A stretch of DNA of 64,000 bases from Ottelia alismoides (lineage: Eukaryota; Streptophyta; Magnoliopsida; Alismatales; Hydrocharitaceae): the NCBI GenBank assembly GCA_037367405.1, contig JAZKJV010000295.1, positions 1,178,001-1,242,000 on the forward strand, written 5' to 3'. Of the stretch, positions 1 to 12,860 are shown piece by piece. The notes below the pieces were generated by a model. It saw only the letters and a list, made by a program, of their open reading frames with translations, did no database searches and was not told the origin of the DNA. Numbering within the stretch: the stretch's first letter is position 1; every line of letters begins with the position of its first letter. Both the position numbers and the translations under genes were made by a program.

Positions 1-2942
1 AAGTGATTTTATATTTTTTTGCTTTTTTAAGGCAAACAGAGGCTGACCGTGTACTATTCAATTTTTAGAAAATAGGAAAAGGGTATAAAATGCACAAAAC
101 AATTATACAACATGGCCAAGCATGCATCCATATACCTACTCCTATTTTTTGTAATTTTTGGATCACGACAACTATTTTTAATAAAAAGAAAATAACACAC
201 AAAATTACTTTGCCTGGCATGGGTATAAGCAATTAAAATTATATGCAAGGGTAGCAGTGCAATTTAATCAAAAATTTAATACTAATGTGCAAACTTTATA
301 TATTAAACACCAAATAAAATAATTCGTGAGGTCTTACATGCAATATTCACAACAATAAACGTGCACACACATGTGACACTAACATGGACCAAATAACAAT
401 ATTTAAAGAGTTCAAGGGAGTCCATGCAACTTGTCCACAAACTTTTAAACTAGATAAAATATTTACAGGTCTCGTTAGCAAATACAAAAAGGCAGAGGGG
501 GTCTATGAAATTGTACCACTTAAATGCCGGTATCTAGTCATCCAAGGTTTGTCACATGGCTAATCGGGCGACTCTTATCGCACACCCTTTCGCGAATAAC
601 CAACGGTCCATATTAGATCTGGACCGCTATTCTTGATCGAACAACAGGGAAGGGCACTAGAAGAACCCACAAGAACAACCCTCCGGCGAGCTTTGATTCG
701 TCGCTTCATGGTGCTCCGACGGTCAATCTCTCCTCACACAAGCTCGGTAGGTAGTTGGACATTCTCCGCGTGCGACAACATGGTTCGATGAAGGCGAGAG
801 GGATCGAGATGCCTCAGCGAGGTCAGACCACCTGGAGCTTCTCCAAGTGGTCGTGGAGGTCCCAGAGGCTTCGATACTCTTGGGGGCGACGGCTACCTCC
901 TCTACCCAAGGGTTGAACCAAACAATGAGGGGAGTGGAGTGGATGCGAAGCTTGGACGAGGTGGCAGTAGAGGGAACTCAAATCCCAGATCCATGATGGA
1001 TCTGGATTGGATGAAGAAGGGAATCTGTAGAGAACGTGAAGGGGAGAGAGATGGCATTCGGGGTGAATCAATGGTCAGATCACGGTGAATCAGACCTGGA
1101 GCTCGAGCTCCAGGAATTAGGGGGGTTTTTATTTGAGCGTTGATTGCTCGATTAAACTATAAATTAAAGATGCGAAATTGAAATTACACTACAAGATTAC
1201 CTAAGAATGCAGGAAGATGGGGCTCAACCATCCTGAAAAGCCAGGAGCAGAATCAGTAGGCGGTGCTCCGGCGGAGGGGTGGATATACCTCTTCCGCTAG
1301 CTCTCCTCGCTGCAAATCATGATCTTTACCAAGCTGTCCCCATGGAGAAGAGCACATGGGTGATCTGAGGGGCTAAAGCTCGAAGAGAAGGGATCAAAAA
1401 ACAAAAATAGGTGAAGGGATACATTTATAGGCGATTTTTGAGTGAGTTTCGAGGGGATCTTGCGTGAAATTGAGCGAGGGTTGGAGAAGATTCTAGGATG
1501 GGCGTAGATCTAGGATGAATAGGGCGCACGATGGTGTTGATATCAAGGGTAATGAGTGATGGAGGAAGCGTGTAAACATCAACGAAGAGGCAACCTCATG
1601 ACTTTTGACAGGCATCAGAAGGGAGACCGGACAGTTGACCTACGGTCAACAACAGAAAGCGCCTGGTTGGTCCACGTGGACCAACCAGGAAATTTCAAGG
1701 CAAAAATACATTGGAAATTGAATATTAAATGTATTTTGATTTTATTATTTTTAGGTTATAAAATAAAAAATGTTTCTAATTTTCTGTAGTATTTTATGCG
1801 CATTTTTATATATTTTTTAGAGGTGTTTATTTATGAATTATCTTTTAGGGTACATATATAGTCATATTTACCTATGTTTTAGGTGTTTATTTATTTTGTA
1901 TTTTTTATTTTATTATTTTCTTCTATTTTATATATTTATAAGTTGTTTTTAGGTACTCAAATATATTTTTACTATATTTTTCTGATACTGTATATACTTA
2001 ATTAAATAGTTGTATTAATTGTATATGTATAATTATAAGTAATTCATCTATGTATTTTATGTACATCTTTTATTTTAGTGTTTTCTTTATTATTTTATTC
2101 TTGTTTTAATATGTACACATATTATAAATAATATTTACAAAATTATAAAAGTATAAATTACAAAAATAATAATGAATAAATAAAATGATTATTTTAATCG
2201 GGTATACTATACAATAGGGATCCAAAACCTAACTTTCACATCTTAACTCCAAATAATATGAAACGACCTTCGTTGAATAACTTATTAAAAGTTATATACA
2301 ATTAAATGTGATTTTGATATATTTTGAGTTTTTATTTGAGAGATATGGGTTTGGGAAGTTGGAATTTTGGAATCTTATTTAGATTGTAACTTTTATTCTG
2401 TATATTATTTTTGTGTAAACTCAATTTTGTATTTTTCTATGTTTTATTATCTACAAATTTCTTGTACAAAGTATTTATTATTTGAGGTATAGATAATAAA
2501 GAATAAAACAGGTTCCAAAAACCAATTATTCGCCTATTTTGTAGAGTGATCCATTCTGTATTTTCTGTACAATTAGCCGCCTTATCTCCCCCTACTTTAA
2601 TCCTTGCCGACTAGGTCATCATGACAACTGAGTCTTGGGGGCTAGGGTCACTTCAGTGTCCTTGACACTTCGCTATTTTTCTTTTCTTTCCTTTATTATT
2701 TTATTTTGACGATAAATAAAATAAATGTATTGCATTTTATACAGTATTTTGTACAATTTAGTGAATGTTCAGTCTGACAAATTAATGACACATGCATGCA
2801 TTTAGCTAGGGTTTAAAGGTCAAAATGAAAGAATAAAGATGATGAAATGGAGGTTCATCACTGTCGCCCCAACCGTTTCCCTTTACCGCACGTAACATCA
2901 TGCCACCCTCCTCTCTCATATATGTCGCCCCCTCGCCACACC
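1..2942. other. AT-rich intergenic or decayed LTR-like sequence, no gene seen
   Basis: No open frame here resembles a known protein. Positions 600-1560 are more GC-rich with a few short frames, and 1690-2580 are very AT-rich. The GTTGACC...GGTCAAC inverted pair at 1634-1650 and the G-box palindrome beside it recall motifs found in plant LTR promoters, so part of this may be an old LTR. No matching second copy exists in the window. Confidence 0.4.
1662..1689. repeat. Perfect 28-bp palindrome centred on a G-box (CACGTG)
   Basis: The left half CCTGGTTGGTCCAC is followed immediately by its exact reverse complement, with CACGTG in the middle. CACGTG is the core bound by plant bZIP and bHLH factors. 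A shorter inverted pair, GTTGACC-TAC-GGTCAAC, lies 12 bases upstream and contains W-box-like TTGAC. Confidence 0.8.
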
Positions 2943-2946
2943 TTTA

Positions 2947-3087
2947 GGGTTCGTTTGGTTGTAGGGTTGGGCAGGGTTGGGTTGGGTTTGGTACTATTCA
3001 CAGAGGTTCCCCCTCCTCACAGTTTACTATTCACCCAGCCTTGTGTGTAGTACCCAACCCTGCCCAACCCTGCAACCAAACGAACCC
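2947..3087. mobile_element. Tourist-like MITE (PIF/Harbinger type), 141 bp
   Basis: The left end GGGTTCGTTTGGTTGTAGGG and the right end, read on the other strand (GGGTTCGTTTGGTTGCAGGG), form terminal inverted repeats of about 35 bp with few mismatches. The element is flanked on both sides by TTA (2944-2946 and 3088-3090), the target duplication typical of PIF/Harbinger elements. It has no coding capacity. Confidence 0.85.
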
Positions 3088-3384
3088 TTAGAAGCATCCA
3101 CCACAGGAGAGAGGGATGGCCACCAACTTTGAGGAGTCATCAGTGACAATGAAGGTTTTTCTTTAGGAGGCGACGACGACAACATCCAATCCTCTAGGCG
3201 AGATTCGGCGTGCCCCTTTTCGTTGTAACTGCAGCATCATAGCCGCAGATGAGCTCTGTCGTAGCTGAGGCATCGAGCAACGACTGGAGGAGATGTAGCT
3301 CCTCTATCCACATGCTATCCCTTCTCCTATGCTCCACCAATCGTCGAGTGTCACCCACTGCACTCTGCCATACTCCATACAATC

Positions 3385-5077
3385 CTCCGCCTCCTTCGGT
3401 CTCTCGCCTTAGATCACCATTGACCCCCCTCGTCAGAATTCCAATAGGCACCACCTTGGTACGCTTCGAGATCCACGTCACGCTATCATCCTTCAGCGTT
3501 CATCGACTACCCTCATCGACTCCTGCTCCTTCACATTGCAGCTTCCACGAGTAGCACCTCCATCTCCACCTCTACTGCCTCGGAGCACCTCACCACGATC
3601 ATCGACACCAATGAGCTTTGTCGCCCTCGATCAGCGTCGTATCCGTAAGCCTTATCCCCATGGCCACACGCCCTTGCACGCGACGGCCTGCTCCAGACCG
3701 CTCTGCCCAACAAGCAACAACCCATAGGATTGAGGTCTTACTTTTTATTCAATAGTTGTCAAGACGTTGCGTCATCCACCCCCGAGCCTCGGTCCACGCC
3801 TTGAGGCTCGGGGCATCAGAGCCTCTTCGCCTGCTATCTGGAGGCTTGGATGCCCGAGCCTAAGCCTCGGCGCCCCGAGCCTTGCTTCTGCCCCCGAACC
3901 TCCTGCGTCATATGAGATGCACGTGCGTAAAGGATAATTTGCATCCGGCCCCCGATAAGAACCATATATTACAAAAGGGTCGCCCATCACCACATTCACG
4001 TGCCCGTGCATGCGCGTAAGGGCTAATTGCATTAGGACCCCTTCAACTTTTGTTATTTGCAGATAAGTCCTCTAGGGACCTCTTTGAAAAGAAACTCTTT
4101 ATTTTTTTGCATTTTAGCTCCTGGATTATTATTTTATCATAACTTTTTCATTCGAACTCCTATGCATATTATGCCATTTTGAAGCTTATTCTATGCTCTA
4201 TCATATTATACTCTTCGTGGACTGATCATGAACTCGTTATTAATGAATATTATCTGAGGTTCATTTTGATATGTGCAGGCTAATTTACTGACATATTTGT
4301 GTTATATTTTCATTGAGAAAATTAATGATTTGTTTTGTAGGGATTATAGTGAGGATTTTAATTTGAGCAATCCCCTTCTAATTATTGTTTATTATTATTT
4401 GAGAGATGCATCTCTACAGGGGCATGCTTGAGGAGGAGAAATTAATTCCATTCCTTGATATTAATTTGAGGAATTTAAGGGTAATTAATCATGTCATTAT
4501 TAATTTCATCGAATTTGATCTATTATTGAGGTTCATTTCCTGAGACACGATTTTCCATGTTACTTGAGGTGATTAAAGTTTATTTGAGGATTAAAGTACA
4601 TGGAATCTAGAGGTCAAATCCTTTTAGATCAAATTATCATAGATCTCTGTATTGCGGGACAGATTTCTTGCATCATTCTTATTAATTGGCCTTGCCTGCA
4701 GCTAATTGATGGATCTTTCTGGCCTTTATTTCTGTAGATCTGTGATTATTTTCAAGGATTAGTGATCATCTTTCTAGATTAAAAACAATCATCACAGATC
4801 ATGCGCTTATCCTCTCTGTTTCGTTTATTCGCATTGCATCTCTTACATCTCATTTTATTGCATTTCATTTTCATTTTAATTCTTGATACAAAGATTAACA
4901 TAAAATCTAATTAATTATTGAAAATAATTTAGAAAAACATAAATAAAATCATTGTTCCCTATGTCAACCAAGTAAAAATATTTCACAACATTCAAAGATT
5001 GTGGTTTCTGCTGAATTGAAACTTATCTTTGATATTACAACTATAGCTTATTAAAGAGACGATTTTTCATATCATCA
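3385..5077 (+). repeat. Gypsy element 5' LTR (recognisable part)
   Basis: Matches 10245-11944 along its length. Shared landmarks include the CCTCCGGTCT-like start, the GCCTCGGGGCATCAGAGCC stretch, the CATGCGCG-containing block and the end TTTTTC..ATCATCA. The copies differ by many substitutions and small indels, so the insertion is old. The left limit is where similarity fades, not a true LTR end. Confidence 0.7.
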
Positions 5078-5079
5078 AA

Positions 5080-5098
5080 TGGCGTCATTGCCGGGAAA
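5080..5098 (+). promoter_or_regulatory. Gypsy primer-binding site (degenerate)
   Basis: TGGCGTCATTGCCGGGAAA begins two bases after the 5' LTR end. It resembles TGGCGCCGTTGCCGGGGA, the primer-binding site common in Athila/Ogre-type plant Gypsy elements, with a few changes. Confidence 0.6.
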
Positions 5099-7384
5099 TG
5101 ACATATTTTTAGGGTTTTAAAATAATTTTTGTAATTAATTTTTGTGATCTGTATCATTTTCTTCTGCACTTTATTTTGCATCTTTCTCTCACTTACTCAG
5201 AGAAATTTTTGGATATAATTCAAGAGCATGCGAAGAAGACTAAATTTTATTCTATTTTATTTTATTAGATAGTTAGACAGTTTTAATTTCTACATCATTC
5301 ACAGGGTCTCTCTCTGAACCCTGATAAGTTGTAATAATTCGGACTGGACTTCTCTGTGGTGTGGCGGGTCTGTTTCGACCTCTTCTGTGCAGTTGGGACT
5401 CGCCTTTAGTGGCGTAGGAATTAGGCACACATACTCTAGCTTAATTTTTTTGCTTGTGCTTGTAATTTTTAAGCCACACATTTTCACCAACTATACACAT
5501 TATAGATCGTTCTACTTAGCCAAAACACTAAATCAATTCTTCCCGCTATTAGAACTATCTGCTTAGGGCATTTTTCCTCTGTTTATATCATTTAATGTAA
5601 ATTTAAATTCCTTATATTGCATCCCACTTGAAGAACGTGAGGAATCACTGCAAATATTTTTCTTAAGCATGTATAATTGATTTACTCTTGTATTGTCTTT
5701 TTCAATTCTCCCTCCTCAGCTTTTTACAACTTAGGTATTAAAGGAATTGGGATTACTCATTAGGCGTGATATTTTTGTGCTAACTTAAGACCTCAGTGAT
5801 AATCCTAATCTAAAATCGAGGTTGTTAATCAAGGCAACTGTAAATAAAATTGACATAAAATTAGCCCTTGTGTCTGGTGGATAGAAACCCACTCATTGTT
5901 TGTAAGGACAAGATCGCACACTTAGGGTAGAGCCACAAATATGATGTTTTCATTCAGACTACTATTTAAAAAAACTAGCTACTTTTCAGTGAGGGAACAT
6001 GGGTAACTGTTTTAACGTATGTACTTCCCTTAGAAGAGTGGGTGGTTTAAAGGACATTGTATAAGACACCATCTTTAAATAACGCGGGTAGCCGTTTTAT
6101 GATCCATACTTACACCTATACTGGCTAAAAGTAGGTGCAACTAGTTGTATGAACTCGGGACAGTCTTTGTGAACAATTTCGGCACCTAACATCTCCGCTT
6201 AATCTTCAAGTTTGCGTGGTCATTTAAAATTAAAATAAAAAAGATAAGCGGTCGAACCCTAGCGTGCCTTCACGAGAACCGAGTGGGTGAATCTACATGT
6301 TTCTTTTGTATTTGACTTGTGTGTGTCAAAGACCTTGCATTTGCAAGCATATCGTGGTTCGTGAATCATTCCATCCCCCTCTTGAGAAGATGTTGGCACA
6401 TTGGTCTTCCTACCTAGTATCCACGACCATGTCCTGATATCCTTCTTCTCACTCTTTCCATGGGAACCCTCTCTTCAAACTTGGTCCCCCTCAGACATCA
6501 TTCCCTTCCCTCCCATACATTCCACCATAGGCTCCCACTTCTTCTTGGATTAGTCTGCTCTCACATTCTGATTATCTTATGGACACAAGAGAGCGACCAG
6601 ATTTGAGGATGGAAAATAAAGTAACCAGTTTTGAAAGGGAAACACGATTTCCGGTTACTATGGACACCCCATCTCTTGAACCATCCCCTATTCATGTTGA
6701 CTTTCTCCCTCGGTACGACCAATTTTCCTTCGACAAATCATGAGAAATCTAAAGTCAAGGAAACATGACCCATGACCAGATCATAACTACATTGAATAAT
6801 CACTACTCCTCTCATAACGACATGCCAGAGTCACAGCATATGGAATGCAATTATTCAATCACAAGTCATGAGATGTTTGGGGATGAGATCGCTCGGATCA
6901 ATCATAGAGCAGATGCTTTAATTGAGAAACTATATGTCTCATCCAGTCAATGCAGAATTTTGAAGAAATGAGGCCACCACCAAGCGAACTACTGATTCAT
7001 CATGTGACTCACACTCAGACAAAAGTACCACTGATCTCTGACCAAACTATTGACCATCACATAGAAAATAACAAAAAAATGAAAAATAAGAAAATTAAAA
7101 AAATTAGACAATTCTGAAATGGAAGCATTTTGCAAGAGTCTGATCTTAGAGCTTCCATTGATCAATGCCATAGAATATGTATCTGGTCTTAAGAGATTTG
7201 TGAAGAGTCAATTAAACCCTAAACATATGGGAAAGATGCGATCAATGACTGAATATCATGTCATATCTATGGCCATTCTTTGGTGATGAATCACAAAATC
7301 AAAAGCAACAAAGTCAAGTAGTTGACTCGGATCACATGTGAAATTGAGGATACCATATTCACTCATGTTCGATTAGATGACAAC
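5099..7384 (+). other. Gypsy leader and gag-region remnants
   Basis: Between the primer-binding site and the protease remnant there are only short broken frames, for example 6765-6971 (begins MTHDQIITTLNNHY). No zinc knuckle or conserved gag motif could be identified. Position within the element is the only reason for calling it a gag remnant. Confidence 0.4.
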
Positions 7385-7648
7385 TCTACATTAAGCATCC
7401 CCCTTAATTTCCTTTTTTACCAACTCAAACTCGGACAACTCAAAAAGACTAGGGTGGTCGTTCAACTGCCTGCTCGATCTATCAAAAGACTGCGGAGGAT
7501 CATTTATGTCATCATAAATTTCTGAGGTGACGAGCATAAAGTGGACTTTACTGTCCTTGACATTGAGAAACCTAGAAAGTTGTCTGAGTCTCCTATCATT
7601 TTGGGAAAGCTATTCTTAGCCTCTGCTAAGGCAATTTATCAATTATGA
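7385..7648 (+). pseudogene. Gypsy aspartic protease remnant (Athila-like)
   Basis: The first frame ends in FLFYQLKLGQLKKTRVVVQL-PARSIKRLRRII. This resembles the plant Gypsy pattern L-x-I-x-x-K-L-x-L-x-x-x-x-x-T-R-x-x-x-Q-L-A-D-R-S-I-x-x-P-x-G-I. A stop follows at about 7525. A second stretch, VDFTVLDIEKPRKLSESPII then LGKLFLASAKA, matches the flap and C-terminal half of the same protease (family pattern FIVLDMEED..PIILGRPFLATA). The expected catalytic D-x-G-A is replaced by D-N-S-T. The protein would be inactive even without the stop. Confidence 0.65.
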
Positions 7649-9342
7649 GACTCAGGACATCAAGTTTCTGAACTCAGATCATAATGTACAAACCCTCAAT
7701 GACATGACCTGCTCTCACAATCGCCAACTTGAAACTGACATTCATGATCAGGAGACAACCACTTCACATGATCAAACCTCTCCTCGTGAAACACAGACAC
7801 AAAACCTAGGAGAGATACCAGAGAAACCGACTGTTGAACTATATTTGGATTCTCACCACCCTAACACTACTTCTAGAAGGAAACATTATATAGTGTCTTA
7901 TGAAGAATTGGACCATATTTCTGAGGATCGTCGCGATTATTTAAGTGGTCCAATTTTTGAGTAGACAGTAATCATGAAATACTTGAACCATTCCAAGAGC
8001 CGACTCATGAAACCTCATATGGCACCAAAATCATGAATATCAGAAGGTGACATCAACATCCCCAGCCATCACTCACAAAACCACCAGGAACATGCTCCCT
8101 CGCCCAAAGCCTTGCATGACCCTACAAGAAACTCTGCTTCTTAAGGTCCTTTGATTCAGAGTTAATTGGCCTTAGTCATTAGGATTTTAGACTTAATAAT
8201 CAACAAGACTTATTAATCCACACTTCCCTAATTTGAAAGATGTGAGTGTTATATTGTGCGCTTAATGTCTACCTTTAAGAATATGATTAGCACATCACTT
8301 GCACAACTGCATGATTGATGAGATGAGTTGAGATTTCACTTAAGGGATTGAGACAAGGATTTGAGTCTAGATGTGATTTTATGATGCTCGAGGATGGGAT
8401 AAAGTCGATGAAAGCTTCAAGAAACTTGAGTGACAACAAACCTTCACAAGTATGTGAACAAGTTTGCATGTTATCGCTTGATATTGACCTATGTGCTAGG
8501 TGTGATGAAATTAAATAACTGTTGATCAATGTACGTCAACTCTTGGTAAAAGCAGTGGAGCTAACCAAAAAGGAAAGAAAAGAAAAAATTGAAAGAAAAG
8601 AGCTCTCAAACATAAAGTCAAATTACAAAGAGCTTCTATCAAAGGCAAGTGCTCCCAACCATTTCAAAGTGTCTACTTGGACCAAAGCTAATAGGACCAA
8701 TGCATCATGCTTGTACCTCAAAAAGGGCTCTACATCGTAAGCGATACAAGTCTGGGTATAAGTATATTAGATACTTAAAGAAGACACATACTGGTGTACT
8801 ACCAGGAAAACTAGTATAGACGACTCAATCTCTCTTGTCGGGAACACTGGTCAACACCCAAAAATACATGTGTTGGGTAATAAGGCACGCGAGAGGACCC
8901 TTGTTCCAATGAGAGGAAGAGAAGAAAATACACAAACCTAAATCGTCCATCATATGTCCTGTCATCTACACTTTCATGTCTGACGAACTACTAAGACGGT
9001 AGACTGAATGCAAGAACTGATTTATTCCCTATTGTTGAGGATTGGGTCTTGAAGAGAGTCTCCCGAACTTGGACTGTGGATGATGTTTTGACTCGACTCT
9101 CATGATTGCAGTACATTAATTATCATATCCTTTATACTTTATGTACAAGCAGAGAATCTGATAATTAGAGAAGTTGGATTCCTTTTGACTAGAGCCTGGT
9201 TGAACTTAGAATTTTAGGACCGCTAAAACCAAAGATTCTTACTGAGACAAGTCTTAAAATTTGCACTTGCACGGTCAGTGATTCAACCTTCTAGCTCACT
9301 AAAATTTGCTTGGGGACAAGCAAAGAGCTAAGTATAGGGGTG
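7649..9342 (+). other. Gypsy internal region downstream of protease, no polymerase motifs
   Basis: Short frames only (7704-7964, and 8522-8740 rich in Lys/Glu). The YxDD, RNase H and integrase HHCC/DDE signatures of Gypsy pol are absent. The polypurine stretch AGTATAGGGGTG at 9331-9342 marks the end of the internal region. Confidence 0.5.
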
Positions 9343-11944
9343 TGATGAATCCATGATTCATCTACTTTATGTGGACGCTTTAGCAAAATCCTCTTAATAA
9401 ATCACTAATTAAACTCCCTAAAATGAATTAATTAACCTTCATTAATTGTGCTTAAATTAAGGATTAAAATCTATAAATGAATAATCTTATTTTTTTTCTT
9501 AATTGAGCTTATTATTTTATGTAGAAATAATCATCTTTTTAACCTAATTCTCTCTCTAATCTATTCTTTAATTAATTAACTAACTTGGCATAAAGAATTA
9601 AAATTCATAAAAATCAGAAAACCAAGAGAAAATACAAAAATCTGACTTTTTATATTTTTACATACTTTCTCTTTATTGTTTTTATTTTATCATTTTCTAA
9701 CCTATAAAAATCCATAAAAATTAGATTACGTATGTAGATATTGTATATAAATTAATTCACTAATTAAAATCAAATTAAGAATACAAAAAAATCACAAAAT
9801 ACAAAATACATTATTTTATTATATATAGACAGTACCACCAAAAACACATTTTATATTGTTGACCTCTTTTGATTTTGAGTCCTTCATGAAAGTTGTATAT
9901 TGAACAACTTTCATGTTGACCACTTTTCATTTTTACGTCATTTACTATTTCTTTTATATTTTTTTTCTTTTTAATTCATTTGTTATATATTTTATTTTAA
10001 TTTTTATCTTATTTAAATTTTTATTTATTTAATAATCTTTTACTTGCTTTTATTATTCCCTTTAGTTATTTCGTTTTCCCTCTTATTTCTTCCCTCTCTT
10101 TTCTTTTTCTCCCTCTTCTTTCTCTGTATTCCCCTCTCTCTCTCTCTTCATTCACATACCCTAGGTCATGTACTCTGCACGTGAGACCCGCCTCCCATCA
10201 ACCTCTCTTCCTCTTGTCACGTGTAGATCACGTGATACATCACCACTGCCTCCGGTCTATCACCTCAGATCATTATCGATGCCCCTCGTCAGACTTCCAA
10301 CATGTACCGCCTTGGGCCTCTTTGAGCTCCACGCCGTGCCATCATCCTTCAACGCTCATCGTCTGCCCTTCTTGACTCATGCTCCTTCGCATCGCAGCTT
10401 CCTGGAGTAGCATCTCCATCTCCACCTTCACTGCCTCGAAGCACCTCGCCATGATCGCCGACGCTAATAAGCTTCGCTGCCCTCGATCACCATTACAACC
10501 ATGCACCTTCCCCCCTGTCCACGCGCCCCTGCGCACAACAGCCTTCTCCATACCCTCCACCCAACAAGCAGCAATCGTAGGATTGGGGTCTTACCCTTGA
10601 TCCAACAATTATCAAGCTGGTGTGTCATCCACCCCGAGCCTTAGCCCACGCCTCGAGGCTCGGGGCATCAGAGCCTCTTCGCCCGCTATCTAGACGCTAT
10701 GTGCCCGAGCTTAAGCCTCGACGCCTTGAGCCTTGCCTCCACCCCTGAACCTCCCATGTCACGTGAGACGCACACGCGTGAAGGATAATTTGCATTTAGA
10801 CCCCTACGAGTACAAATATTACAAAAGGGTCCTCCACTAGCACAATCAAGTGCCCGCGCATGCGCGTGGGGGCAAATTGCATTGGGACCCCTTTGACTTT
10901 TGTTATTTTCATATAAGTCCTCCCGGGACCTCATTGAAAAGAAACTCTTTATTTTTATTGCATTTTAGTCCATGGATCTTTATTTTATCAAAACTTTCTC
11001 ATTTGAACTCTGATTTTTATGCACAAGATGTCGTTTAGAAGCTTATTTTGTTCTCTGTCATATTATACACTTCGTGTACTGATCATGAACTCTTTTGTAA
11101 TGAATATTATTTGATGTTCATTTTGATATGTATATGGTAATTTATTGATATATTTGTGCTATATTTTCATTGAGAAAATTAATGATTTGTTTTGCAAGGA
11201 TTCTAGTGAGGATTTTAATTTGATTAATCCCCTTCTGATTATTGTGGATTATTATTTGAGAGATTCATCTCTGCAGGGGCATGCTTAAGGAGGAGAAATT
11301 AATTCCATTCTTTGATTTTTTTGAGGGATTTGAGGGTGATTAATATTGTCATTATTAATTTTGAGGAATTTAATCTATTGCTGAGGTTCATTTTCCGAGA
11401 TATGATTTTTCATGATACTTGAGGCGTTTAAAGTTTATTTGAGGATTAAAGTACATGGAATCTATAGGTCAAATACTTTTAGATCAAATTGTCATAGACC
11501 TCAGTATTGCAGAATAGATTTTTGTATCATTCTTATCAAATAGTCTTCCCTGCAGCTAATCGATGGATCTTTCTGGCCTTTATTCTGTAGATCTGTGATT
11601 AATTTAGAGGATTAAGTGATCATCTTTTTGGATTAAAAATCATCATCACAGATCATGCGCTTATCCTATTTGTTTATTTTATTCGCATTGCATCTCTTAC
11701 ATCTCATTTTGTTGCATTTCATTTTCATTTTATTTCTTGACACAAAGATTGAAATAACATTTATTAATTATTGAAACCAATTAGAACCATGGAACTAAAA
11801 TCATTGTTCCTTGTGTTCGATCTTGCTAGACTTGTCAAGTAAAAATATTTCACAACATTCAAAGATTGTGGTTTCTGCTGAATTGAAATTCGTCTTCTAT
11901 ACTACAACTATAGATTATTAAAGAGATGATTTTTCGGTTCATCA
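9343..11944 (+). repeat. Gypsy element 3' LTR (about 2.6 kb)
   Basis: Starts TGATGAATCC directly after the polypurine tract and ends ATCATCA-like (GGTTCATCA), giving TG..CA termini. The first 900 bases are AT-rich and include the CATGAAAGTTG..CAACTTTCATG inverted pair common in plant Gypsy LTRs. The rest matches the 5' LTR. Confidence 0.65.
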
Positions 11945-12860
11945 GATGGTTACCAGGGTGTTGGAGGGTGACTTCTTCTCTAGATATATTGGTGATATTA
12001 CTATGTCGATCATGTCTTTTGTTGATGACATCTTCCTCGTCGTTGGCAAAGCTATAGTCTGTGAGTTGTTTGGGATGTTGTCTAGGATTGAAACCAATTA
12101 ATGAAAAGTCATCTTGTGAGAAGAGAGAGAATGAAATGGAGATGTGTATGGCCTCACTTCGGACGCAATGGAGGGCATTTCCAATTATGTACTTGGGGTT
12201 GCCTTTGGTTGGATATAGAGTAAGGCAGAGTAACTGGTTACTAGTTATGGAGAAAATAGAATGGAAGTCGGCAAGGTGATTGTCCTCTTGCTTGTTTAAG
12301 GGTGTCTGTTCACTGCTTTTGAAGGCGGATGTGTTTGCTATTTAGGTCTTTTATTTGTCGACATGCCTCCAACTGTGCGTGTTTGATGGAGACTTAAGGC
12401 ATTAATGCATGGTTTTTTTTGAACATCCTCAAGAAATCTATAAGGAATACCTTTGTTGGGATTGAAGACACTCATGCTTAAGAGGAGGATGGGGGGCTTG
12501 CAATTTTGAGCTTGAGATGAATAAGACATTATTAGCAAAGTGGGTGGCTCGTTTATGGGGTCACACTGGATATCTCAATGCAAGCGGGAGAGGTGCATGC
12601 ACCGTCAAACTTCTGGAAAGGTGTCTGATCAGTTGTATATGTGGTTCCTACTATATTGATGCCAATTGTGGGTGGTGGTTGGGGAGTGTTGGGATGTTTG
12701 ATGGATGGTTCCCTCATTTTCATGTGGATCTGTCAGATCAACGCATTGTTGATCTTTTGCTATTGTTGGAGACTTTGGCCACTGTTCGTGGGCCTTCGAA
12801 GGTCCATGACCATTAGTTTGGGATGAGAGGAACTTCATGGTGAGGAAAGCAAACACTGCC
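11945..12860 (+). pseudogene. L1-type LINE fragment (RT to C-terminal domain)
   Basis: Starts right after the Gypsy 3' LTR. Frames include SIMSFVDDIFLVVGKA (the RT catalytic box, F-V-D-D), then YLGLPLVGYRVRQSNWL (the plant L1 motif YLGxPL). These are followed by NKTLLAKWVARLWGH, and by a region with LSDQRIVDLLLLLETL, which matches the linker before the zf-RVT domain in the other LINEs here. Multiple frameshifts and stops break it up. Confidence 0.7.

Larger units (their letters stand above)
3385..11944 (+). mobile_element. Decayed Gypsy (Athila-like) LTR retrotransposon without reverse transcriptase
   Basis: Two long diverged direct repeats (3385-5077 and 10245-11944 within larger LTRs) flank an internal region. 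A degenerate primer-binding site follows the 5' LTR, and a G-rich polypurine tract precedes the 3' LTR. Internal frames are broken. Only a protease region (7385-7648) is recognisable, resembling Athila-type Gypsy gag-protease. No RT, RNase H or integrase motif was found between 7650 and 9340, so this is a deletion derivative or a LARD-like element. The 5' LTR lacks the AT-rich first part seen in the 3' copy and is apparently truncated on the left. Confidence 0.7.

Noticed and set aside
823..1071. Minus-strand ORF of 82 codons
   Set aside because: No recognisable domain, short, and in a region that looks like old LTR sequence.
3194..4032. ORFs on both strands
   Set aside because: Located in the GC-rich part of the Gypsy 5' LTR and repeated with frame breaks in the 3' LTR, so not genes.
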